From Pseudanabaena sp. BC1403 (GTDB taxonomy: Bacteria; Cyanobacteriota; Cyanobacteriia; Pseudanabaenales; Pseudanabaenaceae), in NCBI RefSeq assembly GCF_002914585.1, contig NZ_PDDM01000009.1, forward strand, positions 62,001-126,000: 64,000 nucleotides of DNA, written 5' to 3'. Shown piece after piece: positions 63,983 to 64,000 of this stretch (position 1 is the stretch's first letter; each line of letters begins with the position of its first letter). A program made the position numbers and the translations under genes. The notes below the pieces were generated by a model. It saw only the letters and a list, made by a program, of their open reading frames with translations. It did no database searches and was not told the DNA's origin.

Positions 63983-64000
63983 TGCCACTGTGCGATCGGC
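63829..64000 (-). CDS. dnaE: DnaE N-terminal part with split-intein N fragment, 3' end only
   Basis: The 56 visible codons read [20 protein letters not shown], then [14 protein letters not shown] and DEIFDRGLD, ending at TAA 63829. This is the C-terminal end of the IntN fragment of the cyanobacterial DnaE split intein; TxxH (ATKDH) is intein block B. The rest of IntN and the DnaE N-extein would lie beyond the window. After translation IntN associates with the separately encoded IntC-DnaE-C and splices the polymerase III alpha subunit. Confidence 0.9.
   Translation of the reverse strand, partial: PIAQWHDRGNQEVFEYELENGDRIRATKDHKFMTNDGEMLAIDEIFDRGLDITKIL

Overview
The window comes from a cyanobacterium, most likely a Pseudanabaena-like or related non-heterocystous filamentous lineage (genus is inference). 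Evidence: the HIP1 palindrome GCGATCGC recurs throughout; there is a petB-petD cytochrome b6f pair, a Ycf33/DUF751 protein, a DUF928 protein, a TIGR02652-type cyanobacterial protein, FhaB/CHAT exoproteins, Uma2 nucleases, and at the right edge the tail of a DnaE N-terminal split-intein fragment. About 50 protein genes are supported. I found no rRNA, tRNA, CRISPR array, prophage or transposase gene.

Layout. 1-0.9 kb: left-truncated CHAT protein (minus). 1.1-4.6: mfd (minus). 4.8-9.9: exopolysaccharide block (two GT-B-type glycosyltransferases, a Wzy-like membrane protein, a GT2 enzyme). 10-13.1: uvrC and aroC (minus). 13.5-19.8: two-partner secretion pair, a filamentous-haemagglutinin-type exoprotein carrying a C-terminal CHAT protease domain plus its TpsB transporter. 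19.8-21.1: petB-petD (minus). 21.2-29.5: GNAT acetyltransferase, ilvC, PBP2, an RsbW-like anti-sigma factor, RelA/SpoT, a Uma2 nuclease, polyphosphate glucokinase. 29.7-35.6: a NACHT NTPase, two ABC ATPases and a PD-(D/E)XK-like unknown. 35.7-41.3: DUF1517 protein, degenerate REC-GGDEF protein, J-domain/TPR protein overlapping a solute-binding protein, second Uma2, DUF928 protein. 41.3-42.0: VapBC-like pair with a recent internal duplication in the toxin. 42.1-45.3: glycosyltransferase, argB, a repeat-bearing membrane protein, rpmF (L32, only 58 codons). 45.5-52.0: SagB-like oxidoreductase and a second polysaccharide block. 52.1-58.0: TIGR02652 protein, PAS histidine kinase, rbfA/exbB, three small membrane proteins. 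58.3-63.5: one seven-gene urease operon ureABCGDEF (minus) with a canonical NtcA-type promoter. 63.6-64.0: end of dnaE-N with split intein and a second, degenerate copy of the intein tail.

The most interesting signal is between the genes. Two families of mobile-looking palindromic elements recur. Family B has 16-bp terminal inverted repeats and perfect 9-bp target duplications around two of three copies; its internal hairpin arms differ in sequence between copies but keep pairing. Family A is 103 bp in both full copies, again with covarying arms. About twenty further long, often perfect hairpins sit at gene ends, several with the same GCGC-GAA-GCGC tip. Other points worth a second look are the duplicated split-intein tail, the exact 69-bp duplication in the PIN toxin, the NtcA promoter of the urease operon, a CHAT protease fused to a secreted exoprotein, and the NACHT gene next to a nuclease-like unknown.
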